Source: Flavobacterium sp. (GTDB lineage: Bacteria; Bacteroidota; Bacteroidia; Flavobacteriales; Flavobacteriaceae). Taken from it: 64,000 nucleotides of DNA. Position 1 is the first letter of the stretch, and every line of letters begins with the position of its first letter. The notes beneath the pieces were generated by a model, which ran no database searches, was not told where the DNA came from, and was given only the letters and a program-made list of their open reading frames with translations. Made by a program: the position numbers and the translations under genes. Location: NCBI GenBank assembly GCA_023259675.1, contig JALRGT010000001.1:124001-188000 (forward strand), in the 5' to 3' direction. Below are positions 18,156 through 26,378 of the stretch, piece after piece.

Positions 18156-18653
18156 CTTCTGATACAACAATGATTGATTGACTTCAAATGAAATACTTTG
18201 ATCATCATTTACAAAATACTTCAACAATACTTCTCCCCAGATTTCTCCATCACTATAATCAGCGATTATCCATCTGTGATTTAGAATTTTAACTTTATTG
18301 ACAATAAACTTATTGGCTCCTATTTGATCCTGACCTACATAAGGATTTCCAAGAGGATTAGCGTTATAATCCAATAATTTTTCGGTTACGTACGGAATTA
18401 ACTTTTCGTATTGAATCATTTTTTCGGAATTTCCGGAATCAAAATAATTCTGGGCATTTTCATTTTTTTCTAATGAAAAATAATTAGCGTCCGTTAATTG
18501 ATTCGTTAATGAAGTAATACTGTCTTTTAATTTTTTGGTCGTTTTTTCATATCTATTTTGCTCATAGGTAACCTCTTTACTGTAGAACATATAAGTAAAT
18601 ATATTTAAAAGTACCGTTAAAATTAAGGCATAAAGTAAGAATGAATTTTTCAT
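18153..18653 (-). CDS. Single-span membrane protein of unknown function
   Basis: The 166-residue protein has one N-terminal membrane helix (about residues 5-24), a short coiled-coil-like stretch (YEKTTKKLKDSITSLTNQL) and a mainly beta C-terminal part (NKFIVNKVKILNHRWIIADY). It probably faces the periplasm. I do not recognise a domain. It lies 11 bases after the PhnP-like gene on the same strand and is probably co-transcribed with it. Its stop codon forms part of the last heptamer unit of the neighbouring array. Confidence 0.7.
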   Translation of the reverse strand: MKNSFLLYALILTVLLNIFTYMFYSKEVTYEQNRYEKTTKKLKDSITSLTNQLTDANYFSLEKNENAQNYFDSGNSEKMIQYEKLIPYVTEKLLDYNANPLGNPYVGQDQIGANKFIVNKVKILNHRWIIADYSDGEIWGEVLLKYFVNDDQSISFEVNQSLLYQK

Positions 18654-18664
18654 TAAAGATTAAA

Positions 18665-19429
18665 TTATAAGTTGATTTCTAAATTATCGTAGGCTAGGAA
18701 AACATTTTCAGGCAATTTTTTTTGTACGTCTTCATGAAAACCTAAATGGTGACTGATATGTGTCAGATAAGCCTTTTCGGGTTTAATTAGAGCAATAAAA
18801 TCAAGCGCTTCCTGCAAATTAAAATGAGTATCATGATGTGTTTCACGTAACGCATTAACCACCAATACTTTTAAATTTTTAAGCTTTGCTATTTCCTGTT
18901 CCTCAATTGTTTTCACATCGGTTAAATAGGCGAAATCATCAATCCTGTAGCCAAAAACCTGAAGGTCACCATGCATCACGTTGATTGGTATTGCTAACTT
19001 ATCCCCTAAGACGAACGGTTCATTGTTTACAACTTCAACTATTTTTACGGAAGGTGCTCCAGGATATCGATTTACGGTTTCAAAAACGTAGTCAAACCGC
19101 TGTATCAAGTTATCAATTACCCTTTGATGTGCATAAATGGGCATCTCTCCTTGTCGGAAATTAAAAGGACGGATATCATCCAAACCAGCAGTATGGTCAG
19201 AATGTTCATGGGTAAATAAAATCCCTTCCACTTTTTTACAATCTGCTTTAAGCATCTGTTGTCTAAAATCAGGACCACAATCAATCACATAGGAATGATT
19301 ATCCCAACTTATCCAAACCGAAACCCTGAGCCTCTTGTCTTTAATGTCTGTACTCTTACATACAGGATGATCACTACCTATAATTGGAATCCCTTGCGAT
19401 GTTCCAGTTCCTAAAAAATATACCTTCAA
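18665..19429 (-). CDS. MBL-fold hydrolase, PhnP-like phosphodiesterase
   Basis: The 254-residue protein begins FLGTGTSQGIPIIGSDHPVC, a PhnP/RNase Z-type start, and has the metal motif HEHSDH (74-79). Further ligands come from the MHGD, TDVK and HISHH segments. It resembles phosphoribosyl 1,2-cyclic phosphate phosphodiesterases and related MBL enzymes. No phn genes are nearby, so a general cyclic-phosphodiesterase or housekeeping role is more likely. It is cytoplasmic and heads a two-gene unit. Confidence 0.85.
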   Translation of the reverse strand: MKVYFLGTGTSQGIPIIGSDHPVCKSTDIKDKRLRVSVWISWDNHSYVIDCGPDFRQQMLKADCKKVEGILFTHEHSDHTAGLDDIRPFNFRQGEMPIYAHQRVIDNLIQRFDYVFETVNRYPGAPSVKIVEVVNNEPFVLGDKLAIPINVMHGDLQVFGYRIDDFAYLTDVKTIEEQEIAKLKNLKVLVVNALRETHHDTHFNLQEALDFIALIKPEKAYLTHISHHLGFHEDVQKKLPENVFLAYDNLEINL

Positions 19430-19528
19430 TGTTATTATTATTTTTTTACAAAAATAGGTTTATTTCTCTTTTATTAGAAAGCTATTTCGTTACTTTGTAT
19501 CATATTAGCCATATTTAAAGAAAAAAAA

Positions 19529-20989
19529 ATGGGTACTGAAATAAAATTAAAAGGGGACAAAGCAATTGCACAAATTCCCTCCATAAAAGATAAGGCCCTT
19601 CGCATCAACTTAAATGAAAATATTTACGGAACATTTGCGGAAATAGGTGCTGGACAAGAAACAGTTAGACATTTTTTTAGAGCAGGAGGTTCGTCTGGAA
19701 CTATAGCAAAGGCAATGTCTGCTTACGACAAAGATTTTAGTGACGCTGTATACGGTGAAGAAAAAGACGGAAGATACGTAACCGAAAGCCGACTCAAAAA
19801 AATGCTTACCCATGAAGTAAGTTTGATAGAAAAAAGATTGAGCCGTGACAAGCACCCAAACAAAATGTTTTTTAGTTATGCCAATACCGTAGCTACAATA
19901 GATTTTGCCAAGCAATTCAAGGGACATGGTTGGGTTGGAATAAGTTACCAAATTGACCCAACGGAAGAGTACAACGAAATCATTCTCCACATTCGTTTCA
20001 AAGAGACCGATGCCCGATTACAACAAGAAACACTGGGAATTCTAGGCGTTAACTTAATTTACGGAGCCTACTATAAATACAATGATCCTAAAAGATTATT
20101 ACGCTATTTGTACGATCACTTAGATAAAGACCAATTAGAAATAGATACCATCAACTTTTCCGGTCCTCGTTTTGCTGATGTGGACAACCGACTGATGAGT
20201 TTACAATTGGTCAAAAACGGAATGACCGATGCCGTAATGTTTAATCCTGAGGGTAAAAACATACTTCCGGCAGCGATTTTATACAAAAAGAACATTCTTG
20301 CCTTTAGAGGAAGTTTCCGTCCGGTTACCAAAGTAAACATGGACATGTATGAGAAATCACTTAAAATGTTTGTCGAGGAGAATAAGGTTGAAAAAGACAA
20401 CACCTTAGTTATTTTTGAAATCACCTTGTCTAATTTACGTTCAGATGGTGAAATTGACGAACGCGATTTTATGGATCGTGCCGAATTACTTTGCTCTTTG
20501 GGACAAACCGTAATGATTTCGAACTTTCAAGAATACTATAAAGTAGTGGAATATTTTGCCAATTATACCAAAGCCCGTATGGGATTGGCAATGGGAGTTA
20601 ACAATTTAGTGGATATATTCGACGAAAAATACTATCGCCATTTAAGTGGGGGAATTCTGGAAGCTTTTGGAAAATTGTTTTTCCGTGACATGAAAGTATT
20701 TTTATACCCTATGATTGGGGACGACGGAGAAATCATCACTTCAGAAAATTTAAAAGTACATCCTAGAATGAAAGAGTTGTACAAATTCTTTAAGTTCAAC
20801 GGCAAGGTCATAGATATTGTGGATTATGACCCTACTATTTTGAACGTATTCTCAAGAGAAGTACTAAATCTGATAAACCAAGGCAGAACAGGCTGGGAAA
20901 CGATGCTTCCTTCGGGTATTGCCGAAATCATTAAAGACCAAAAACTTTTTGGTTATGAACCGGATAAGGTTTTAAAAGAAAATAATTGA
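19529..20989 (+). CDS. Large conserved protein of unknown function
   Basis: The 486-residue soluble protein has no signal peptide or membrane helix. Notable segments are FAEIGAGQETVRHFFRAGGSSGTIAKAMSAYD near the N-terminus (a glycine-rich, possibly nucleotide-binding loop), NFSGPRFADVDNRLMSLQLV, LSNLRSDGEIDERDF and MISNFQEYYKVVEYF. I do not recognise a catalytic family and would distrust any enzyme name from an automated pipeline. A Rossmann-like or dehydrogenase relation is possible. It is monocistronic, ending at the terminator at 21013. Confidence 0.75.
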   Translation: MGTEIKLKGDKAIAQIPSIKDKALRINLNENIYGTFAEIGAGQETVRHFFRAGGSSGTIAKAMSAYDKDFSDAVYGEEKDGRYVTESRLKKMLTHEVSLIEKRLSRDKHPNKMFFSYANTVATIDFAKQFKGHGWVGISYQIDPTEEYNEIILHIRFKETDARLQQETLGILGVNLIYGAYYKYNDPKRLLRYLYDHLDKDQLEIDTINFSGPRFADVDNRLMSLQLVKNGMTDAVMFNPEGKNILPAAILYKKNILAFRGSFRPVTKVNMDMYEKSLKMFVEENKVEKDNTLVIFEITLSNLRSDGEIDERDFMDRAELLCSLGQTVMISNFQEYYKVVEYFANYTKARMGLAMGVNNLVDIFDEKYYRHLSGGILEAFGKLFFRDMKVFLYPMIGDDGEIITSENLKVHPRMKELYKFFKFNGKVIDIVDYDPTILNVFSREVLNLINQGRTGWETMLPSGIAEIIKDQKLFGYEPDKVLKENN

Positions 20990-21012
20990 TCTATTTTAAA
21001 TAAACACATAAT

Positions 21013-21046
21013 AACGCCACCAATAAATTCTATTTGTGGCGTTTTT
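21013..21046 (+). terminator. Terminator after the 486-residue protein gene
   Basis: AACGCCAC pairs with GTGGCGTT, with extra AATA/TATT pairing, followed by TTTTT. Its arms nearly match those of the terminator at 23796. Confidence 0.85.
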
Positions 21047-21152
21047 GGTTGAGAATGCAGTTTGCAAGCCTATTGTGCAGTTTACAAGAAAACTATTTTC
21101 GCCGAACAACTATTATAGTTCATTTGTGATATAAATATTTAAATTTACTATC

Positions 21153-23009
21153 ATGAAAAAATTACACTACTTTTTAGTTTTTCTAATTATAGGAACTATT
21201 TGTTTTTCTCAAGAAACAAAGCAACTTCCTGATGATCCCTGGAAAGATATTGTTGAAATAAATAATAGCAATGATTATCAAAAAATAACAAAATGGGATA
21301 AAGATATTTACGTGAGTATAGTAGGAAAGTATAGTCAAGAAGATTCTTTAACTATTGCTAAAATTTTAAAAAAATTAGATGTATTAACAGCAACCATATC
21401 TATCCAATTTGCAAAATCAGAGCAAGCTAATTTTAAAATTAAATACTTAGATAAACAACTAAAGGAAGGCAATAGTTATACAACAAGCCGTTATGGTAAT
21501 CAATTCGCAGATCAAGGCTATACAAGCTGTGAGCTTTATATTTATAAAATTGATACATCAGATACTGATTTAGATATTAGAAAATCTTTGGAATCCAGAA
21601 TAGCAAAAATGCTAGTTGGAGGACATTTTACTTATCCACCAACAGCAGGAAAAAGAAACAGTATTTTTAATCCAATAAATGGGTTATCAAATAGTAAAAT
21701 CCCTCTGGATAATCAAGATCAAGCTATCATAAAAGAGGTTTACAAAATAGGTTTTGAAAAAAGACTCGCTAAAGCAGAAAAGCAGTTTAACTATGTTATT
21801 AAAAACATTGAAGATCATAAAATTTCGAGTAGAGACCGTAATTTATGGTGGGTAAAAAACCCAATAGCGGTTATTTTTTTACCAGCTTTAATTTTAACAT
21901 TACTAGGACTATTTATTATTAATGGCATTAATAAATCAATTGGCTTTAAAATAAAGAAAGATTGGCTACATTTTGGTGTAATAGCGGCAGTAACATTGCT
22001 GTTTGCAGATTTACTAATCGTATTTTGTGTGTCCTTTTATGATTTTTTAACTATACCTGGTTATGACAGAGGTGTCCGCATAGTAAGAAATGATTCCATT
22101 TTATCAACCTCTGTTTTAATGCTTATTTTATTTCCTTTCCTTTATTTGTTTCGTTTTATTGAGTTCAAAATTCAAAAAGCAACAAAGAATATATACACAA
22201 AAACGGCATTAATCTTTTTATCAACGGGATTTTTACCTTTCGGATGTTTATTAATTCTCCTTTTTGTTTTAAAAAATGCACTTAATGACCAACAAGATTA
22301 CTTAACCTTATCACAACTATTTTTATTTTTAATGACCATTGCATCGATTAGAGCATTGGTGGGTTATTTTATTTTTAAAGAACGAAACTTAATAATCGAA
22401 AATGAAACTAAGCTTGCCAACTTAAGAGAACTAAAAGCTAAAGCGGAATTAAAATCGCTACAATCCCAAATAAACCCCCATTTCTTGTACAATTCTTTAA
22501 ACTCGATCGCTAGTTTAGCGCCTATCGATGCTCAGAAAACACAAAAAATGGCACATTCCTTATCGGATTTATTCAAATACTCCATCAACCGAAAAGACAA
22601 AAAAACGAGTACGGTTCATGATGAAGTTGAAATGGTAAAAACCTATTTAGACATAGAAAAAATTCGTTTTGGAGATCGTTTGCAATTTACTGTGACTGTA
22701 GATCCTGATTTAGAAAAGCATGAAATTCCTTTGTTTTTAATTCAGCCCTTGGTGGAGAATGCCGTAAAACATGGAATTTCAAAAAATGAAGGTGTGGGGA
22801 AAATTGATTTAAAAATTACAAAAAAACAAAAAGAGATTAGCATTTCGGTGAGTGATAATGGCCCTGATTTCCCAGAAGGATTATTAAGCGGTCATGGTTT
22901 ACAAACGGTTTTCGATTTATTGCGATTAACGTATGGCGATAAAGCGGCTTTAAACTGGACCAATACTCCCAAAAAAATGATTATCATTACCATTCCAGAA
23001 TCTATATAA
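21153..23009 (+). CDS. LytS-type sensor histidine kinase
   Basis: The 618-residue protein has a signal peptide (cleavage after ICFSQ), about 210 extracytoplasmic residues without a domain I recognise, and five predicted membrane helices (about 235-420). A His_kinase domain follows with the phospho-acceptor His443 in QINPHFLYNS, then an HATPase domain (NAVKHGISK, SVSDNGPDFPEG, GHGLQTV). The five-helix sensor with a periplasmic part suggests it senses an envelope signal. The LytTR regulator starts 2 bases after its stop, so they are a cognate pair. Confidence 0.92.
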   Translation: MKKLHYFLVFLIIGTICFSQETKQLPDDPWKDIVEINNSNDYQKITKWDKDIYVSIVGKYSQEDSLTIAKILKKLDVLTATISIQFAKSEQANFKIKYLDKQLKEGNSYTTSRYGNQFADQGYTSCELYIYKIDTSDTDLDIRKSLESRIAKMLVGGHFTYPPTAGKRNSIFNPINGLSNSKIPLDNQDQAIIKEVYKIGFEKRLAKAEKQFNYVIKNIEDHKISSRDRNLWWVKNPIAVIFLPALILTLLGLFIINGINKSIGFKIKKDWLHFGVIAAVTLLFADLLIVFCVSFYDFLTIPGYDRGVRIVRNDSILSTSVLMLILFPFLYLFRFIEFKIQKATKNIYTKTALIFLSTGFLPFGCLLILLFVLKNALNDQQDYLTLSQLFLFLMTIASIRALVGYFIFKERNLIIENETKLANLRELKAKAELKSLQSQINPHFLYNSLNSIASLAPIDAQKTQKMAHSLSDLFKYSINRKDKKTSTVHDEVEMVKTYLDIEKIRFGDRLQFTVTVDPDLEKHEIPLFLIQPLVENAVKHGISKNEGVGKIDLKITKKQKEISISVSDNGPDFPEGLLSGHGLQTVFDLLRLTYGDKAALNWTNTPKKMIIITIPESI

Positions 23010-23010
23010 T

Positions 23011-23775
23011 ATGAACAAACGCTATTCTACTATTATCATTGATGATGAAGCACCAGCTAGACTGGGTTTGCTCAATTTACTAAAAGAATTCCCCGAAACT
23101 TTTGAGGTTCTAGATACAGCTCAAAACGGAACGGAAGCTCAGCAAAAAATTGAAGCTTTGAATCCTGATATCATTTTCTTAGACATCGAAATGCCGGGTT
23201 GTACTGGTTTTGAATTATTAGAGCGTTTACAAACTATTCCGATGGTTGTTTTCTGTACAGCTTACGATCAGTATTCCTTAGAAGCATTTGAAACTAATAG
23301 TATCGATTATCTCGTTAAACCTGTTAAATTAGAACGTATCGAAAAAACGGTACAGAAATTAAAAACCTTTCATATCAAAAGCTCTTCAGACGAAATTTTA
23401 AAAGTTTTAAAAGACATTTCAAATAGGAAGGAACCTAAAAAAATGACTTCTATTACGGTTAAAAAAAATGACAAAATCATATTTATAAAACTAGAAGATA
23501 TCTCTTTTTTTGAAGCCGACACTAATTATACCGCCATCCATTCAGAATTGGGAACGTTTTTAAGTACCGAGACGATTGCAAGCTTAGAAAACAAATTACC
23601 CGATAATTTTTTACGCATCCATAGAGGCATTATCATGAACAAAGACTACGTAAAAGAAGCGCAAAAATATTTTAACAGCCGATTTATCATTACGCTCAAT
23701 GATGTTAAAAACACAACTATTACTTCGGGGAGAAGCTACTCCGAAAGTATAAAAATTAATCTGGGATTTTTTTAG
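23011..23775 (+). CDS. LytTR-family response regulator
   Basis: The 254-residue protein has an N-terminal receiver (Asp11/Asp12, phospho-acceptor Asp58 in FLDIEMPG, Lys in VKPVKLERI) and a C-terminal LytTR DNA-binding domain (ISFFEADTNYTAIHSELG, LPDNFLRIHRGIIMNKDYVKE). It should regulate transcription on phosphorylation by the upstream LytS-type kinase. Nothing adjacent is an obvious target. The pair is bracketed by two very similar terminators. Confidence 0.94.
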   Translation: MNKRYSTIIIDDEAPARLGLLNLLKEFPETFEVLDTAQNGTEAQQKIEALNPDIIFLDIEMPGCTGFELLERLQTIPMVVFCTAYDQYSLEAFETNSIDYLVKPVKLERIEKTVQKLKTFHIKSSSDEILKVLKDISNRKEPKKMTSITVKKNDKIIFIKLEDISFFEADTNYTAIHSELGTFLSTETIASLENKLPDNFLRIHRGIIMNKDYVKEAQKYFNSRFIITLNDVKNTTITSGRSYSESIKINLGFF

Positions 23776-23795
23776 CCAAAAATAGGATAACAGAA

Positions 23796-23830
23796 AAAAC
23801 GCCACAAAGTACTTCCCTTGTGGCGTTTTT
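23796..23830. terminator. Bidirectional terminator between regulator and bcp
   Basis: AAAACGCCACAA pairs with TTGTGGCGTTTT. A-rich and T-rich flanks on the two sides let it serve both convergent genes. Confidence 0.88.
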
Positions 23831-23833
23831 CGT

Positions 23834-24286
23834 TTACTTCAAAATTTGAGCTGCATGCTCTTTGGTTTTAACGTCTGAAATCACCTCATCGATAATTCCG
23901 TTTTCATCAATTACGAACGTGGTTCTGTGTATGCCATCGTATTCACGTCCCATGAATTTTTTGGGTCCCCAAACGCCAAAATCTTTAATTACTGATTTTT
24001 CCTCATCTGCCAGTAAAGGAAACGGGAATTTATATTTATCTCTGAATTTGGCTTGCGCTTTTGGCGAATCGGCACTGACACCCAAAAGTTCATAATTATT
24101 GGCTTTAAAACGTTCGAAATTATCTCTCAAATCACAGGCTTCAGCAGTACAACCAGGCGTACTGGCTTTTGGATAGAAAAAAACAACTAGTTTTTTGCCT
24201 TTATAATCTTCTAATTGATGGGGCTTTCCGTCTTGGTCTACGCCAAAAAATGATGGGGCTTTGTCTCCTTTTTTTAATGTTGTCAT
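23834..24286 (-). CDS. bcp: Thioredoxin-dependent thiol peroxidase (Bcp/PrxQ)
   Basis: The 150-residue cytoplasmic peroxiredoxin reduces hydrogen and organic peroxides. The motif TPGCTAEACDLRD gives peroxidatic Cys46 and resolving Cys51, the arrangement of atypical 2-Cys Bcp/PrxQ enzymes. LLGVSADSPKAQAKFRDKY and FPLLADEEKSV are further family segments. It stands alone between a convergent terminator and an upstream heptamer array that starts 9 bases before its ATG. Confidence 0.95.
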   Translation of the reverse strand: MTTLKKGDKAPSFFGVDQDGKPHQLEDYKGKKLVVFFYPKASTPGCTAEACDLRDNFERFKANNYELLGVSADSPKAQAKFRDKYKFPFPLLADEEKSVIKDFGVWGPKKFMGREYDGIHRTTFVIDENGIIDEVISDVKTKEHAAQILK

Positions 24287-24294
24287 GTTTTTGA

Positions 24295-24322
24295 GTTATG
24301 GGTTATGGGTTATGGGTTATGG
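24295..24322. repeat. Heptanucleotide array upstream of bcp
   Basis: Three GTTATGG units and one GTTATGA in perfect tandem. On the bcp strand this is CATAACC repeated, directly in front of the start codon. Confidence 0.85.
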
Positions 24323-24389
24323 GTTATGAAAATTAATATTTTAAAATTGATATTGCTATTTTAATTGAAATTTATCATTGTCTTTAGTC

Positions 24390-24540
24390 GTTGCCCCAGA
24401 TGGAAGTGAAAAGCCCGGACTTGAAAAACTTATTTTTTCTTGGCAAAAAAGAGCGACTAAAGGAAGCTCCTTTTTTTGACATTAGAAAAAAAGGTTTTTG
24501 AAGGAGGACTTGTAACGTACAGCTGGATTAGGCACATCCT
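24390..24540 (+). ncRNA. Structured RNA resembling Flavo-1, copy 2 (long insert)
   Basis: The motif reads TTGCCCCAGATGGAAGTGAA, AGCCCGGACTTG, a variable insert of about 80 bases with its own hairpins (AAAGGA with TCCTTT near 24460), then GGACTTGTAACGTACAGCTG and GATTAGGC. Compared with copy 1 at 289, the outer helix is CCAG/CTGG instead of CCCG/CGGG and GCC/GGC instead of AGC/GCT, so pairing is kept while bases change. It lies between divergent bcp and nth. No protein is encoded here. Confidence 0.6.
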
Positions 24541-24579
24541 AAAAATTATACTATTTTTACTTTTTATAAAATTACAAAA

Positions 24580-25230
24580 ATGACTAAGCAAGAACGGGTA
24601 ACATTTGTTATAAATACGTTAAAAGAATTATACCCTACGATTCCCATTCCGTTAGACCATAAAGACCCATATACTTTATTGATAGCTGTTTTACTTTCGG
24701 CACAATGTACGGATGTGCGTGTCAATCAAATCACTCCGTTGCTTTTTGCCAAAGCGGACAATCCGTATGATATGGTAAAATTGTCCGTTGAAGAGATTAA
24801 GGAAATTATACGTCCTTGCGGATTATCGCCAATGAAATCGAAAGGTATTCATGGTTTGTCCCATATTTTAATTGACAAACATGGCGGAAAAGTTCCACAG
24901 AGTTTTGAAGCCTTGGAAGAATTACCGGCTGTAGGTCATAAAACGGCAAGTGTAGTTATGTCTCAGGCGTTTGGAGTTCCTGCGTTTCCCGTAGACACCC
25001 ATATTCACCGATTGATGTATCGTTGGAATTTGACCAACGGAAAAAATGTGGTACAAACTGAAAAAGACGCTAAACGTATTTTTCCGGAGGAAATATGGAA
25101 TGATTTACATCTTCAGATAATTTGGTACGGACGGGAATATTCGCCGGCAAGAGGTTGGGATTTAGAAAAAGATATCATCACCAAAACCATTGGAAGAAAA
25201 TCAGTTTTGAAAGAATACCAACAAAAATAA
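24580..25230 (+). CDS. nth: Endonuclease III without the iron-sulfur cluster
   Basis: The 216-residue DNA glycosylase/AP lyase removes oxidised pyrimidines. The helix-hairpin-helix LPAVGHKTAS holds catalytic Lys121, and Asp139 in VDTHIHRL completes the active site, aligned with Lys120 and Asp138 of the E. coli enzyme. The C-terminal four-cysteine loop that binds [4Fe-4S] is absent: after IWYGREYSPARGWDLEKD there is no cysteine at all. The protein is otherwise full length, so this is a real cluster-free form and not a truncation. Confidence 0.93.
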   Translation: MTKQERVTFVINTLKELYPTIPIPLDHKDPYTLLIAVLLSAQCTDVRVNQITPLLFAKADNPYDMVKLSVEEIKEIIRPCGLSPMKSKGIHGLSHILIDKHGGKVPQSFEALEELPAVGHKTASVVMSQAFGVPAFPVDTHIHRLMYRWNLTNGKNVVQTEKDAKRIFPEEIWNDLHLQIIWYGREYSPARGWDLEKDIITKTIGRKSVLKEYQQK

Positions 25231-25327
25231 ATTCCACTAACATCTGTTACATTAGTGGAATTTATAAACAAATCCTTAGGATCAGGAAATGGTTTTTAAG
25301 ATTGAATACACATTGACAAAAGTGCTT

Positions 25328-25471
25328 CTAGTTTGAAATGATTTCGAAACTGTTGTCTGCCACTTTTATCATGCTTAATGCTTTAGAATAATTTAGTAAA
25401 AAAGAAATCACTTCTTTTTTAGGTCTCATAGTCTTAGTAACTGATGATTTTTTAAAGTAAATTTTAGCCAT
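25328..25471 (-). CDS. 47-residue small protein downstream of the sigma factor
   Basis: This short frame reads MAKIYFKKSSVTKTMRPKKE, then VISFLLNYSKALSMIKV, and ends ADNSFEIISN before TAG. It begins 48 bases after the sigma factor stop on the same strand. Balanced composition, a basic N-terminal half and an ordered hydrophobic pattern suggest a real protein, and I recall similar small proteins in flavobacteria. No membrane helix is evident. Function is unknown; a partner of the sigma factor is only an inference from position. Confidence 0.65.
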   Translation of the reverse strand: MAKIYFKKSSVTKTMRPKKEVISFLLNYSKALSMIKVADNSFEIISN

Positions 25472-25519
25472 ATAAAATAAATTTGTTTATATCACAACGT
25501 GAAATAAATACATTTATTG

Positions 25520-26104
25520 TTAATTGGTTAAAACAATTTGGTGTTTATCAATCACTTTTCTTAAGTTCATTAGCGCATAGCGCATTCTCCCAAGAGAGGT
25601 ATTTATACTTACACCCGTAATTTCTGATATTTCTTTGAAACTCATATCTTGATACATTCGCATCACCAAAACTTCTTTTTGATCCAAAGGCAATTCTTCA
25701 ATTAGATTTCTAATATCTAATTCCACTTGATCGCTGATCAATTGGTTTTCAACCGTCAGTGCATCATCTGTCATGATGGAAAAAATGGAAAAATCTTCAG
25801 TTTCCCTAAACAAAGGCATTTTTTTGTTTTTTCTAAAATGGTCAATAATAAGGTTATGGGCAATTCGCATCACCCATGGTAAAAATTTACCTTCTTCATT
25901 ATAGGATCTAGATTTTAAAGTTTTGATGACTTTAATAAACGTGTCTTGAAAAATATCATTCGAAATATCTCTATCTGAAATTTTCGAATATATAAAGCCG
26001 TAAATTCTGGATTCATGCCTTTTGATTAATGTAGCCAAAGCATCTTCGTTGCCATCTACATATTTTTGTACCAGAAAAGCATCTGGAAGTTCATTATTAG
26101 CCAT
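25520..26104 (-). CDS. ECF-type RNA polymerase sigma factor
   Basis: The 194-residue protein has sigma region 2 (IYGFIYSKISDRDISNDIFQDTFIKVIKTL; the D-x-F-Q-D-T-F core is typical) and region 4 (LPLDQKEVLVMRMYQDMSFKEISEITGVSINTSLGRMRYALMNLRK). It lacks sigma regions 1 and 3. No anti-sigma factor gene is adjacent; only a 47-residue gene follows. A good -33/-7 promoter is found about 100 bases upstream. Confidence 0.93.
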   Translation of the reverse strand: MANNELPDAFLVQKYVDGNEDALATLIKRHESRIYGFIYSKISDRDISNDIFQDTFIKVIKTLKSRSYNEEGKFLPWVMRIAHNLIIDHFRKNKKMPLFRETEDFSIFSIMTDDALTVENQLISDQVELDIRNLIEELPLDQKEVLVMRMYQDMSFKEISEITGVSINTSLGRMRYALMNLRKVIDKHQIVLTN

Positions 26105-26202
26105 AATAATACCTTTTAGTTTTTTGATTAATTTTTGGAGTAATTATCTAAAAAGTAGTTTTATACTATAGGCTATAATTTTATTTAAGGAATTATTAAA
26201 GC

Positions 26203-26235
26203 CAAATTTAGCAAATTATTACCATAAAAGGCAAA
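26203..26235 (-). promoter_or_regulatory. Promoter of the sigma factor gene
   Basis: On the minus strand TTTG (26235-26232) is followed after 21 bases by TAAATTTG (26210-26203), which fits the Bacteroidetes -33/-7 pattern. The leader would be about 95 bases. Confidence 0.5.
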
Positions 26236-26378
26236 ATAAATTAAGAAAAAAAGAACATTTATTATATAAAATTCATTTAAAATAAAGTTTCACAAGTAAT
26301 ACTATATCATTCCTAAATTAATTTTCTAATTTTAATACTCATCACGCCCCTTTATACTAAGATGCCTTCATGACTATA

